NCBI GenBank assembly: GCA_041595875.1
Contig: JBFHJN010000044.1
Coordinates: 1 to 21,536, forward strand
From: UBA2279 sp041595875
GTDB lineage: Bacteria > Actinomycetota > Coriobacteriia > Anaerosomatales > Anaerosomataceae
Direction: 5' to 3'
Length of the DNA: 21,536 nt
The translations under genes and the position numbers were made by a program. The notes beneath the pieces are model-generated. The model saw only the letters and a list, made by a program, of their open reading frames with translations, did no database searches and was not told where the DNA came from. Positions 14,431 through 21,536 of this stretch are shown here, one piece after another (positions within the stretch are counted from its first letter, which is position 1; every line of letters starts with the position of its first letter).

Positions 14431-14939
14431 TCCCAACGGTCGATCCGGATCTTCTCGGCATCGTAGCGATCGATAGCCGGCTTCTCCTCGGCGGGATAGC
14501 CCACCGCAAGGACGGCCATCGGCTCCACGCCATCCGGCATGCCCAGCACGACCTTGAGCGGCATGACGCGCTCCTTCTTCGGCCAGAAGCCGAGCCAGAC
14601 CGCCCCAAGACCCATCGCGTGGATCGCGAGAAGCGCGTTTTGCGTAGCCGCCGAGCAGTCCTGTTCCCACATCACCGCATGCTTGAGGTCATGGACGTCG
14701 GCACCGATGACCAGTGCGAATGCCGCTTCTCGCAGCATGGCGCCATACGGGGTGGTCTGCGCGATGGATTCCATCATGGCGCGGTCCTTGACCACCACGA
14801 ACCGCCAGGGCTGCTGATTGCCCGCAGATGGTGCGGCCATCGCAGCGCGCAAGATGACCTCGATCCGCTCGTCACTGACAGGCTCATCCGTGAATTTGCG
14901 GATTGAGCGCCGTGTCATGATCGCTTCAAGTGCGTCCAT
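14427..14939 (-). CDS. Nitroreductase family FMN oxidoreductase
   Basis: The protein has 170 residues with the nitroreductase opening MDALEAIMTRRSIRKFTDE, then AAMAAPSAGNQQPWRFVVV (FMN contacts). Later come ATQNALLAIHAMGLGAVWLG and the VEPMAVLAVGYPAEEK end. It should bind FMN as a dimer and use NAD(P)H to reduce nitro compounds, quinones or flavins, in the cytoplasm. The physiological substrate is unknown. The start is ATG at 14939 with a perfect AAGGAGG 6 nt upstream. It begins 10 nt after the DUF523 gene and overlaps the ATPase gene by 4 nt, so it is part of one transcript with Fe-S and iron-transport genes. A role in flavin or ferric-iron reduction is possible but inferred only from neighbours. 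Confidence 0.93.
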   Translation of the reverse strand: MDALEAIMTRRSIRKFTDEPVSDERIEVILRAAMAAPSAGNQQPWRFVVVKDRAMMESIAQTTPYGAMLREAAFALVIGADVHDLKHAVMWEQDCSAATQNALLAIHAMGLGAVWLGFWPKKERVMPLKVVLGMPDGVEPMAVLAVGYPAEEKPAIDRYDAEKIRIDRWE

Positions 14940-14949
14940 GAGTGCCTCC

Positions 14950-15927
14950 TTATTGAGTGTCGGTCTTCGGGGCAGCCTGTGCGCGAACGCGTCGCGCGTC
15001 CCGGTAGATGACCGGGCTGGTGCCGAACAACAGGTCGTTCTCAAACGCCACGCGCTCCAGAGAGGTGAGCTCGGCGGCTATCGTCGTCACATTGCGCCGC
15101 ACCTCGGGTGAGTTCACGGTGAGGTCATGCAGGTCCACGCCCTCAAGCTTACCGTGATTCTTGAGGTTCGCGTAGGTCTTCCACAACGCCTGCGTGGCCC
15201 GGGCGCGCGTCGTGGGACGCTCGAGCCCGTGCAAGATCGTCTTGCGGTGCTTCTCCAGCAGCTCCGGCGGCGCATTCTTGGGCAGTCCGGCCAGCGCACG
15301 GCCGACCTCGTCGGCGAAGGGCCGATCGGTCTCCTGCACGATGAACTTCACCACATGCCACGCATCGGTGAGCTCGCCGTTGGTCTGCAGCGAGCGGTCG
15401 CTCAGCCACAGCCAGGCATGCAGACGCCTGCGCCAGTCCCACCAGGTGAGCGCCGAGTCGAACGCCTTGTCCGGGATGAGGAACCAGCCTTTCTCTCGCA
15501 GCATCGCCCCGAACACTCCGCTGCCGGTCACCTGTTCGCGGCGCTTCTTGCCGATGCGGGCCTTGAACAACCCGCACGTGGGTGACTCCTCTTTGAGGAT
15601 GACGGCACGCACGCCGGCGCGCTCCAACGCCTCGATGCTGGCCTGGCAACCGGCGATGAGATCGCCGGTGACATTGACGCCGTGGTGATTGCGCGCTGCG
15701 GCGGTCCCGGCAAGCACCTGCTGGCCGCTTCCGGTGAGATGGATCGACTCCCGGGGAACGCCGAAGCCGGCCATGCACTCGGGGCACACCGGGGTGAAGA
15801 CGAAATCGGCCCGCTCACGGCCCAGCTTGCCCACGGCGTTGAGCTTCTTGCCGTTGTAGCGCACGGGGCAGTTGAACAGGCACGCGCTCACTCCCACGGA
15901 CGGCTTGCTCGTGATGATCTGGGCCAC
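14950..15927 (-). CDS. DUF523 (TudS-like) Fe-S protein with unassigned C-terminal domain
   Basis: The protein has 325 residues. The N-terminal half (about 1-150) is a DUF523 domain: VSACLFNCPVRYNGK, TPVCPECMAGFGVPR and KEESPTCGLFK. The three family cysteines are C16, C48 and C118; in the DUF523 member TudS the equivalents bind a [4Fe-4S] cluster used to remove sulfur from thiouracil. The C-terminal half (about 160-325) includes ALTWWDWRRRLHAWLWLSDR, PTTRARATQALWKTY and a helical end. It lacks the HHKYLLLAHS-type motif of DUF1722, the domain often fused to DUF523, and I cannot assign it. The start is GTG at 15927 with GAGGAG 5 nt upstream; upstream in-frame ATGs lack this. It heads the four-gene unit with nitroreductase and FetAB-like genes. 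Confidence 0.85.
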   Translation of the reverse strand: MAQIITSKPSVGVSACLFNCPVRYNGKKLNAVGKLGRERADFVFTPVCPECMAGFGVPRESIHLTGSGQQVLAGTAAARNHHGVNVTGDLIAGCQASIEALERAGVRAVILKEESPTCGLFKARIGKKRREQVTGSGVFGAMLREKGWFLIPDKAFDSALTWWDWRRRLHAWLWLSDRSLQTNGELTDAWHVVKFIVQETDRPFADEVGRALAGLPKNAPPELLEKHRKTILHGLERPTTRARATQALWKTYANLKNHGKLEGVDLHDLTVNSPEVRRNVTTIAAELTSLERVAFENDLLFGTSPVIYRDARRVRAQAAPKTDTQ

Positions 15928-16058
15928 ATGTTCTCCTCGGCTGAAGATGCGCTCCATGGGTTGATACCCGAGCACCGCTACTGGCATCGGCTGAATGAGT
16001 CGCGGGCAGATGGGCAACTACTCTGTAGGACCCATTTACGCCGGGTAAAGGATCCATG

Positions 16059-17522
16059 ATGACCAGACGCGCGATCGTGATGTTCAGAAACGACCTGCGG
16101 CTTGCAGACAACCAATCGCTCTCTGCCGCGCTTGCGTCTGCCGAGCGGATCATCCCGGTCTACATCCACGCGCCGATAGCGCACGGCGACTGGCCGCAGG
16201 GAAGCGCTGCTCGCTCGTGGCTGGCGCGCTCGCTGGCCTCTCTGGATGCCGACTTGCGTGCGCGTGGTTCGCGGCTCATCATCCGCACGGGCGATCCCAA
16301 CCAGATACTCCCCTCCCTTGCCGCCGAGACGCTGGCCGGCGAGCTGCACCTGGCTCGCAGGCATGCGCCCGCGCTGCGTCGCGCCGAGGCAAGCGTGGTG
16401 GCGCACCTGGCGGGCGCCGGACTTGAGGTGCACTCACACGAAGCGGCACTGCTGCGTCGGCCTGACGACCTGCGTAACAACCAAGGCGAGCCCTACCGGA
16501 TGTTCACGCCGTTCTTCCGTGCCGCCCAGCAGCTGGGCGAACCTCCCGCCCCGCTTCCGGCGCCGTCACACCTGCCTGCTCCCGAGGTGTGGCCGGGCGG
16601 GCTACCGCCGGAAGCCGTCCTGGAGCCGGGAGACCGCGTCGACCTGGGCAGTGACGACGGCTGGCAGCCCGGCGAGGCCGGAGCGCATGCGCGGATGCGG
16701 CTCTTCTTCGACGAGCTCGTCGGCTCCTACATCGAGGGTCGAGACCGTCCCGACATCGATGGCTCCTCTCGGCTGTCTGCGCACTTGTCCTTTGGAGAGA
16801 TAGGCGCCAGGCAGCTGTGGCACGCCGCAAGCGACGCGCTCGCAGCCGGTGGCGGAGACATCGGCCAGGCTCAGGTGACCGCGTTCGTGCGGCAGCTCTA
16901 CTGGCGCGAGTTCGCCTATCACCTGCTGGTGAACTTCCCGCTCACTCCCGAACAGCCGCTGCACGAGCGATTCGCGTCCTTCCCATGGGCCGACGACCCC
17001 GAAGGGATGTCCGCCTGGCAGGAAGGCCGCACAGGCTACCCGATGGTGGACGCAGGGATGCGCCAACTTGCCGAGACAGGCTGGATGCACAACCGCGTAC
17101 GCATGGTGACCGCCTCCTTCCTCACCAAAGACCTGCTGCTTCCGTGGCAGGACGGAGCGCGCTGGTTCTGGGAGCACCTCACCGACGCGGACCTGGCGAA
17201 CAACACGCTGGGCTGGCAGTGGGTGGCGGGGTGCGGCGCGGACGCGGCACCGTACTTCAGGGTGTTCAACCCTGTGCTGCAGGGCCAGAAGTTCGATCCC
17301 GACGGTGCGTACGTGAAGCGCTGGGTGCCGGAGCTCGCCAAGATGCCGACGCGCTGGATCCACCGCCCCTGGGAGGCGCCGGACGAGGTTCTCTCGGCAG
17401 CGGGGGTGGCGCTGGGCCAAAGCTATCCGCGCCCCATCATCGATCATGCCGAGGCACGCAAGCGTGCGCTCGCCGTCTATGAGACGACGCGCAGAAGCGC
17501 TGACAGGCACGAACCCGCCTAG
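16059..17522 (+). CDS. phrB: Class I deoxyribodipyrimidine photolyase
   Basis: This enzyme of about 487 residues uses blue light and FADH- to split cyclobutane pyrimidine dimers. The N-terminal antenna domain starts with IVMFRNDLRLADN. The FAD/DNA domain shows SRLSAHLSFGEIGARQLW, FVRQLYWREFAYHLL, then GYPMVDAGMRQLAETGWMHNR, RMVTASFLTKDLL, NNTLGWQWVAGCGADAAPYFRVFNP and KFDPDG. These match class I microbial photolyases rather than cryptochromes of plant or animal type. The antenna pigment (MTHF or 8-HDF) is not decided here. Two ATGs lie in tandem at 16056 and 16059; AAAGGA (16047-16052) gives spacings of 3 and 6 nt, so the second is preferred. It is divergent from the DUF523 operon across a spacer of about 130 nt. 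Confidence 0.95.
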   Translation: MTRRAIVMFRNDLRLADNQSLSAALASAERIIPVYIHAPIAHGDWPQGSAARSWLARSLASLDADLRARGSRLIIRTGDPNQILPSLAAETLAGELHLARRHAPALRRAEASVVAHLAGAGLEVHSHEAALLRRPDDLRNNQGEPYRMFTPFFRAAQQLGEPPAPLPAPSHLPAPEVWPGGLPPEAVLEPGDRVDLGSDDGWQPGEAGAHARMRLFFDELVGSYIEGRDRPDIDGSSRLSAHLSFGEIGARQLWHAASDALAAGGGDIGQAQVTAFVRQLYWREFAYHLLVNFPLTPEQPLHERFASFPWADDPEGMSAWQEGRTGYPMVDAGMRQLAETGWMHNRVRMVTASFLTKDLLLPWQDGARWFWEHLTDADLANNTLGWQWVAGCGADAAPYFRVFNPVLQGQKFDPDGAYVKRWVPELAKMPTRWIHRPWEAPDEVLSAAGVALGQSYPRPIIDHAEARKRALAVYETTRRSADRHEPA

Positions 17523-17528
17523 GCATGT

Positions 17529-17552
17529 CCAGGCGTGGCTAGGCAGCCCTGG
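17529..17552. terminator. Possible bidirectional terminator hairpin between photolyase and large exported protein
   Basis: In the 30-nt gap between the convergent stops, CCAG (17529-17532) can pair with CTGG (17549-17552), and GGCT (17537-17540) with AGCC (17545-17548), leaving a small bulge. There is no T tract. The gap also holds direct repeats of TGGCTAGGC (17536 and 17550). The stem is short, so the call is tentative. Confidence 0.4.
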
Positions 17553-20500
17553 CTAGGCCTTCCTCGCCCACTTCAAACCCCCGAACTGCCCGGAGACCTT
17601 CTCCATGAAGTCCGGCAGACCGCCTTCGTACTTCAGGTCCCTGAGCCGTGATTCGGCTTGCTCAGGCGTGAGGTCCCCGCTCTGGACGTCTTTGACGACC
17701 CGCATGCCTTCCTCGACGTTGGGCGGCAGGTTCTTCATCTCGTAGCCTTGCGCGTCGTACCCGTCACGGACGCACTCCAGCGAGTGAACCGCCTTGTTGG
17801 CTTGCGCGTACGCGTCGAGGCGATTGCCCTCGTGATAGGCCTCGGCCACCTTCGTCTCGTACGTCTTGCCGTAGCCCTCCGGGTCGATCAGCGTGGACTT
17901 GCCCTGCTTGACGAGCTCGGCATTGGGTGTGAGCTGGGTCTTCTCCCACTTGCGGGTCTTCTCGTTGTAGATCGTGCCCTGGTCGGCCATGTCCACGCTC
18001 GCCTCGGCGTGATACTGGTCCGTTGCCAGCTGCTGGTGGTCTTTCGCCCACTTGGCAGCGCCCTTGGGATCGGTGGGACCGCCGGTCTCCTTGGCGAAGA
18101 TCCGCTGGGACTCGCCCGCCCACTTCTCCTTCTTGAACTCGATGAATCGCTGCTTCCCGTCCGGGCCTTCGGTCACGTAGCCGGCACGATAGTCGCGATC
18201 CACGCCGTCTATGGTGCCGACGCTGCGGATCTCGACCCGCCTGCCTTCGGCCTCGGGCACGTTCTTCTCGATCCAATCCTTCAGCTCGGCGTCGTGACCC
18301 TCGTAGACCTTCGCGCGGGTCTCGTTGATCTTCTTCCAGGCCTCGGGGTTGTTCTTCTTGAGCTCGCGCATCGCATCGGGATCGACCATGATCCGCTCCA
18401 CGGTCGCCCGGTCAAGCGGCTTGCCGTCGGCGGTCTTGGACGCGATGTCGTCGGCGATGGAGGCGGCGCGCTCCGCAGGCGAGGCTTTGGGCTTTTTGGG
18501 CCCCGGCTTTTCAGGCGCGTCGGGCTTCTTCTCAGGCGTGCCCGGCTTCTTCTCGGGTGCGTCGGGCTTCTTCTGAGGCGTATCGGGCTTGGCCTCGGGC
18601 GCATCGGGCTTCTTCGTCGGCGCATCGGGCTTGGTGGATCCCGCGTCGGCTCCCGGCCCGCGCACGGACTTCATGTTGGCGATGTGGCGGAGGAACATGA
18701 TGAGGCCCTCGTCACGCAGCTGCTTGCCCACGTTCTTCATCGCGTTGGTGACCGAGAGGTCCGGGTCGTTGTAGAGCTCCTTGGCGAAGTAGTACGCGAT
18801 GAACAACGCCCAGGCGAGCGCCTTCTTGTCGGCAGTGAGCTTGGAGAGCACGTCCGGGTCCGTGAGGAGTCCCTCGGCGGTGCCGGTGAGCATGGACGTC
18901 TGTGCGGCAAGCCAGTCTTCAAGCGACCCACCGGCAAGCCAGACCTCCATAGCCGAGACAAGCATCGGCTTGAGCATGCCGATGGCGACCGCGCCCACGA
19001 CTCCCAGATACGTGCCGCTTGCCACGCCGAAGGCGATGTCGCCGCACCACGAGACCCAGTCGAGCGTGTCCTCGATCTGCTGGTACCACCACGCGGCGTC
19101 GAGGTGCTCGTGCTTCTGCTTCATGAGCTGGTCGAAGGCGAAGCTCCAGAGCTGCGTGCGCATCAGGTACAGGCCCTCGGCGCCCATGGTGAGCGAGCGC
19201 TCGTTGACAAGCGCGTACAAACGCTCCTGGTACTCATGAGGCACATAGAACTGGATGACGTCACGACAGCCGTCGAGCTCTATCTGCCATGCCGCCGAGA
19301 AGGGATCGGTGTTGACGCCCAACAGCCTGAGCGGCACCAGCGCACTGAAGTGCTCCTCATCGTGACCGGGCACGCTGGCACGCAGGGCGGCCGGCAACGC
19401 TTCGCCGCCGGTAGGCAGCTGCTTCTCGATGGCGACCCGGAATGTGGCACTCGGCACATTGCTGGGGCGCACACCCTTGGCCTCGGTCAGAAGCCCGCCC
19501 GACTTCAGGCCCGCATAGCCCGCGGTCCCCACCTCGCTGCCTATCTCAAGGTGCACCCGCTGCGCGAGGCTGATGTCGGGCGAGATCGTATTGGTGGCGG
19601 TGTCGCGGACAAAGACCCGCACGTCTATCTCGGCAGGCGTGGCGCTGCCATCGGCCTTCAGATTGAACGCTCCGGTGGAAGGGTCGACGTTGGTGCGGTC
19701 GATGAAGAGCCCCTCCTGCGTGACGATCACCTCGATCTCACGCTTGAGCGGCGGGAGGTCCTCGGTGACAGCCAGCACCACGAGCGTGGACGCGGTCTGC
19801 GGACGCGCGGGATCCAAACGGTCGCCGGCGCTCTCGGTGAGCGTGAGCGTGGCGGTCGTCGCGCCCGTGGAGGTGATATCAGGCGTCGCGATCAGGCGCG
19901 AACCCTCGCGCCACTCGGTGTCAAAACGCCACTGCATCCCGCTGCCGCTTTCCACCCACACGTTCATCTCGACGCTCTGCCCTGAATCAGCGGCAAGCGA
20001 GACCTGGTCCATGGATACCTCGACCTTGGGCAGGCGGGCGAGCGTGATAGGCACGACCGCCGAGAGGGGCTTGTCCCCCACCAGAGCGCTCACACGCACC
20101 GTGGCGGTCTCAGGCGGCTGCACGAAGGTGGACGAGTCAGGCCGGGATGCCTGCACCCTGATCGCTCTGCCGTCCTCATAATCCACAGGCACGGAGATCT
20201 CAAGCCATTCGGAGTCTTCAGCAAAGGTGATGGATGCACGCAAAGAGGCGGCGTCGAGTGCCGGGTTCATCGCGTCGGCGCCCACAAGCTCGATGGCAGC
20301 CACAAGGGTGATCGAATCGTCGCCTTCCGTGCGCAGTTCGAGTTTGCCGGCAGGCTCAAGACGCGTGGCGATCCGACTGATGCCGGCAGCGGCGACCGCT
20401 ACGGTGGCAGAGGTCATGCCCAGCGGTGCTGCCGCCTGGACAGAGATCCCGGCGCCCAACGCGACGGTGCCGGTCTGCCACACGAGCGCGGAGAGCGTCC

Positions 20501-21482
20501 CGGATGCGCTGGCGGGCTCCACGCTCACGCCCGCCGGGGGACTCAGGGTGATCGCGGCTTCCGGAGCAGGCTGATAGCTGCCGTTGGGTAAGACCCGGAA
20601 GGCCTGCGCGGTGAGCGTGGCCGAGTGCGCCTCGCTCACGGTGAGTCGGTTCGCCGAGAGTTGCAGCACGTAACCCACCGGCTGGTTCGGATCAGGGTCG
20701 CCCTCACCGTTCTTGGCGCGCGCGCTTGCGGCAGCTCCAGCGATCGCGATCGCTGCGGCAGCCACGGCGCCGATGCCACCGGTCACCGTGCGCCAGGGCG
20801 AGGAAGTGCCACCCGCCGGAGTCGCCGGGCCCGCGCTTGCACCGGAGGCGTTGAACTGCAGCGAGGCAAGGATCGACTCGACGTCGTTGGTCATCGCATT
20901 GAAGTTGGCCTCGGACTCGTCGGCCGCTATGTATCCGCCGCCGGAGACATAGATACCTCCATCGTCGTTGATGGGGATCCAGTACTGGTACTCGGTCTGG
21001 AACCAATTGCTGTATATCTCGGCATCGGGGTCCGCGTACCTCTTGTACACGCCGATGTTCGACCACGCCTCAAGCCCGCCGAGAGTGGTCTTCTGCGCGC
21101 CGGTCCACACGTAGTCCACCTGAACCGCTACCTGGTCGCCGCTCGTGTAAAGCGTCACCGACCCGCCCGACCGCGAGGCGAAGTCTTCAAACGACGTGTA
21201 GAAGTTCTCCTCGGGCAAGCCCGTATAAGGGTTCTCGGGCGTCAAGGCTTTGACAAAGACATCCGCCGTCCCACCCCAGCCGTCGATGTCGCCGTACTCT
21301 CCACTTGCCGAGAAGTACCCTTCGTCGTTACTACCCTGCATCCAGAAGCCCGGTAGATCGTAGCTCGTCACGAGCGTATCGGCAGCCAGCGCGATCGCCG
21401 GCAATACGAGCAGCGTTGCGATGGAGACGAGCATGCAGATAGCGGTGGTCCGGCGGAATCGGGTGCGATTGCGTGTGCGCAT
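17553..21482 (-). CDS. Very large exported multidomain protein (1309 aa), unknown function
   Basis: A signal peptide covers residues 1-33 (Arg-rich start, hydrophobic core, ALA cleavage). An aromatic, Gly-rich ectodomain runs to about 210 (FWMQGSNDEGYFS, QTEYQYWIPINDDGG). An Ala-rich membrane helix lies at about 233-255. Residues about 268-730 are beta-rich segments resembling tandem Ig-like domains (VLQLSANRLTVSEAHSATLTA; PKVEVSMDQVSLAADSG). Residues about 740-940 are helical with strongly hydrophobic stretches (812-855 and 885-902). A KPDAPEKKP-type linker (about 948-1000) precedes a charged C-terminal domain (about 1005-1309). That domain holds D1095/D1097 and E1115-F-K1117, which could be a PD-(D/E)xK-like nuclease core, but this is speculative. 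The start is ATG at 21482 with AAGGAGG 9 nt upstream. No immunity-like gene follows. I recognise no named family. Confidence 0.85.
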   Translation of the reverse strand: MRTRNRTRFRRTTAICMLVSIATLLVLPAIALAADTLVTSYDLPGFWMQGSNDEGYFSASGEYGDIDGWGGTADVFVKALTPENPYTGLPEENFYTSFEDFASRSGGSVTLYTSGDQVAVQVDYVWTGAQKTTLGGLEAWSNIGVYKRYADPDAEIYSNWFQTEYQYWIPINDDGGIYVSGGGYIAADESEANFNAMTNDVESILASLQFNASGASAGPATPAGGTSSPWRTVTGGIGAVAAAAIAIAGAAASARAKNGEGDPDPNQPVGYVLQLSANRLTVSEAHSATLTAQAFRVLPNGSYQPAPEAAITLSPPAGVSVEPASASGTLSALVWQTGTVALGAGISVQAAAPLGMTSATVAVAAAGISRIATRLEPAGKLELRTEGDDSITLVAAIELVGADAMNPALDAASLRASITFAEDSEWLEISVPVDYEDGRAIRVQASRPDSSTFVQPPETATVRVSALVGDKPLSAVVPITLARLPKVEVSMDQVSLAADSGQSVEMNVWVESGSGMQWRFDTEWREGSRLIATPDITSTGATTATLTLTESAGDRLDPARPQTASTLVVLAVTEDLPPLKREIEVIVTQEGLFIDRTNVDPSTGAFNLKADGSATPAEIDVRVFVRDTATNTISPDISLAQRVHLEIGSEVGTAGYAGLKSGGLLTEAKGVRPSNVPSATFRVAIEKQLPTGGEALPAALRASVPGHDEEHFSALVPLRLLGVNTDPFSAAWQIELDGCRDVIQFYVPHEYQERLYALVNERSLTMGAEGLYLMRTQLWSFAFDQLMKQKHEHLDAAWWYQQIEDTLDWVSWCGDIAFGVASGTYLGVVGAVAIGMLKPMLVSAMEVWLAGGSLEDWLAAQTSMLTGTAEGLLTDPDVLSKLTADKKALAWALFIAYYFAKELYNDPDLSVTNAMKNVGKQLRDEGLIMFLRHIANMKSVRGPGADAGSTKPDAPTKKPDAPEAKPDTPQKKPDAPEKKPGTPEKKPDAPEKPGPKKPKASPAERAASIADDIASKTADGKPLDRATVERIMVDPDAMRELKKNNPEAWKKINETRAKVYEGHDAELKDWIEKNVPEAEGRRVEIRSVGTIDGVDRDYRAGYVTEGPDGKQRFIEFKKEKWAGESQRIFAKETGGPTDPKGAAKWAKDHQQLATDQYHAEASVDMADQGTIYNEKTRKWEKTQLTPNAELVKQGKSTLIDPEGYGKTYETKVAEAYHEGNRLDAYAQANKAVHSLECVRDGYDAQGYEMKNLPPNVEEGMRVVKDVQSGDLTPEQAESRLRDLKYEGGLPDFMEKVSGQFGGLKWARKA
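18488..18641 (-). repeat. KPDAPEKKP-type coding repeat in the large exported protein
   Basis: About seven imperfect units of roughly 24 nt encode variants of KPDAPEKK (KPDAPTK, KPDAPEA, KPDTPQK, KPGTPEK). The repeats form a Pro/Lys-rich, probably extended linker between the helical domain and the C-terminal domain. Such arrays are typical of wall-spanning or display linkers in exported proteins. Confidence 0.85.
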
Positions 21483-21536
21483 CTACGACCGCCTCCTTAG
21501 GGCCACCGAGGCCGTCTTGAGCGCCATGAGAAGCGC

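Noticed and set aside
17523..17552. Search for an immunity gene downstream of the large exported protein
   Set aside because: Only 30 nt separate it from the convergent photolyase stop, so no gene fits. This weakens a classic toxin-immunity reading.
17536..17558. Direct TGGCTAGGC repeats between convergent stops considered as an attachment site
   Set aside because: The repeats are 14 bp apart, with no integrase or foreign DNA next to them; a terminator or chance is more likely.
18488..18641. Repeated roughly 24-nt units considered as a CRISPR or structural repeat array
   Set aside because: The units are imperfect, have no spacers, keep the reading frame and encode a Pro/Lys linker.
17658..19985. 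A 775-codon open frame on the plus strand opposite the large exported protein
   Set aside because: It mirrors a GC-rich gene whose minus-strand reading has a signal peptide, domains and a strong ribosome site. The plus-strand product is Leu/Gly/Arg/Val-rich without recognisable motifs.

Overview
The window looks like a chromosomal segment of a high-GC, probably anaerobic or microaerophilic actinobacterium-like organism. A Coriobacteriia-type lineage is my best guess, at low-to-moderate confidence. The reasons are the GC-rich coding with strong mirror ORFs, GTG starts, a Tat-exported flavoprotein of the fumarate-reductase superfamily paired with a 2x[4Fe-4S] ferredoxin, a diiron A-type flavoprotein, an aldo/keto reductase with a ferredoxin tail, and clean AAGGAGG-type ribosome binding sites. 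I see no tRNA, rRNA, CRISPR array, insertion sequence, integrase or phage gene. No gene-free stretch exceeds about 185 bases.

Layout. Positions 1-252 (-) hold the 5' part of a VOC/glyoxalase-fold protein. Positions 434-2483 (+) encode an OmpR/PhoB-type response regulator and its membrane histidine kinase. They are followed by 2586-5021 (+), a likely operon of a two-helix DUF4405 putative cytochrome b, a Tat-signal FAD oxidoreductase with an unusual Gly/Ser/Glu/Pro insert, and a small ferredoxin. A strong bidirectional hairpin (5037-5068) closes it. Next come a DUF2164 protein (-), a spermidine-synthase-like methyltransferase-fold protein (+), a DEDDh exonuclease overlapping an aldo/keto reductase (-), an ASCH-domain protein (-), and a run of small envelope or unknown genes on the minus strand (DUF3465, an orphan type IV pilin-like protein, a bacterial PH-domain protein, a coiled-coil/membrane protein).

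Positions 10529-15927 are all on the minus strand. They carry an FprA-type flavodiiron protein, a polyprenyl diphosphate synthase, and a tightly coupled four-gene unit: DUF523/TudS-like Fe-S protein, nitroreductase, FetA-like ATPase, FetB-like permease. A class I DNA photolyase (16059-17522, +) diverges from that unit and converges on a 1309-residue exported multidomain protein (17553-21482, -).

How the genes may work together. The two-component system probably controls the adjacent exported flavoprotein/cytochrome/ferredoxin module, which resembles extracytoplasmic anaerobic electron-acceptor reductases. A GTAACCT motif shared by the two upstream regions hints at common control. The flavodiiron protein, FetAB-like iron exporter, nitroreductase and photolyase fit a theme of oxygen, iron and light stress in an Fe-S-rich cell. 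The least explained items are the insert-bearing flavoprotein module, the giant exported protein with a possible nuclease-like C-terminus, and the DUF523 protein with an unassigned C-terminal half.
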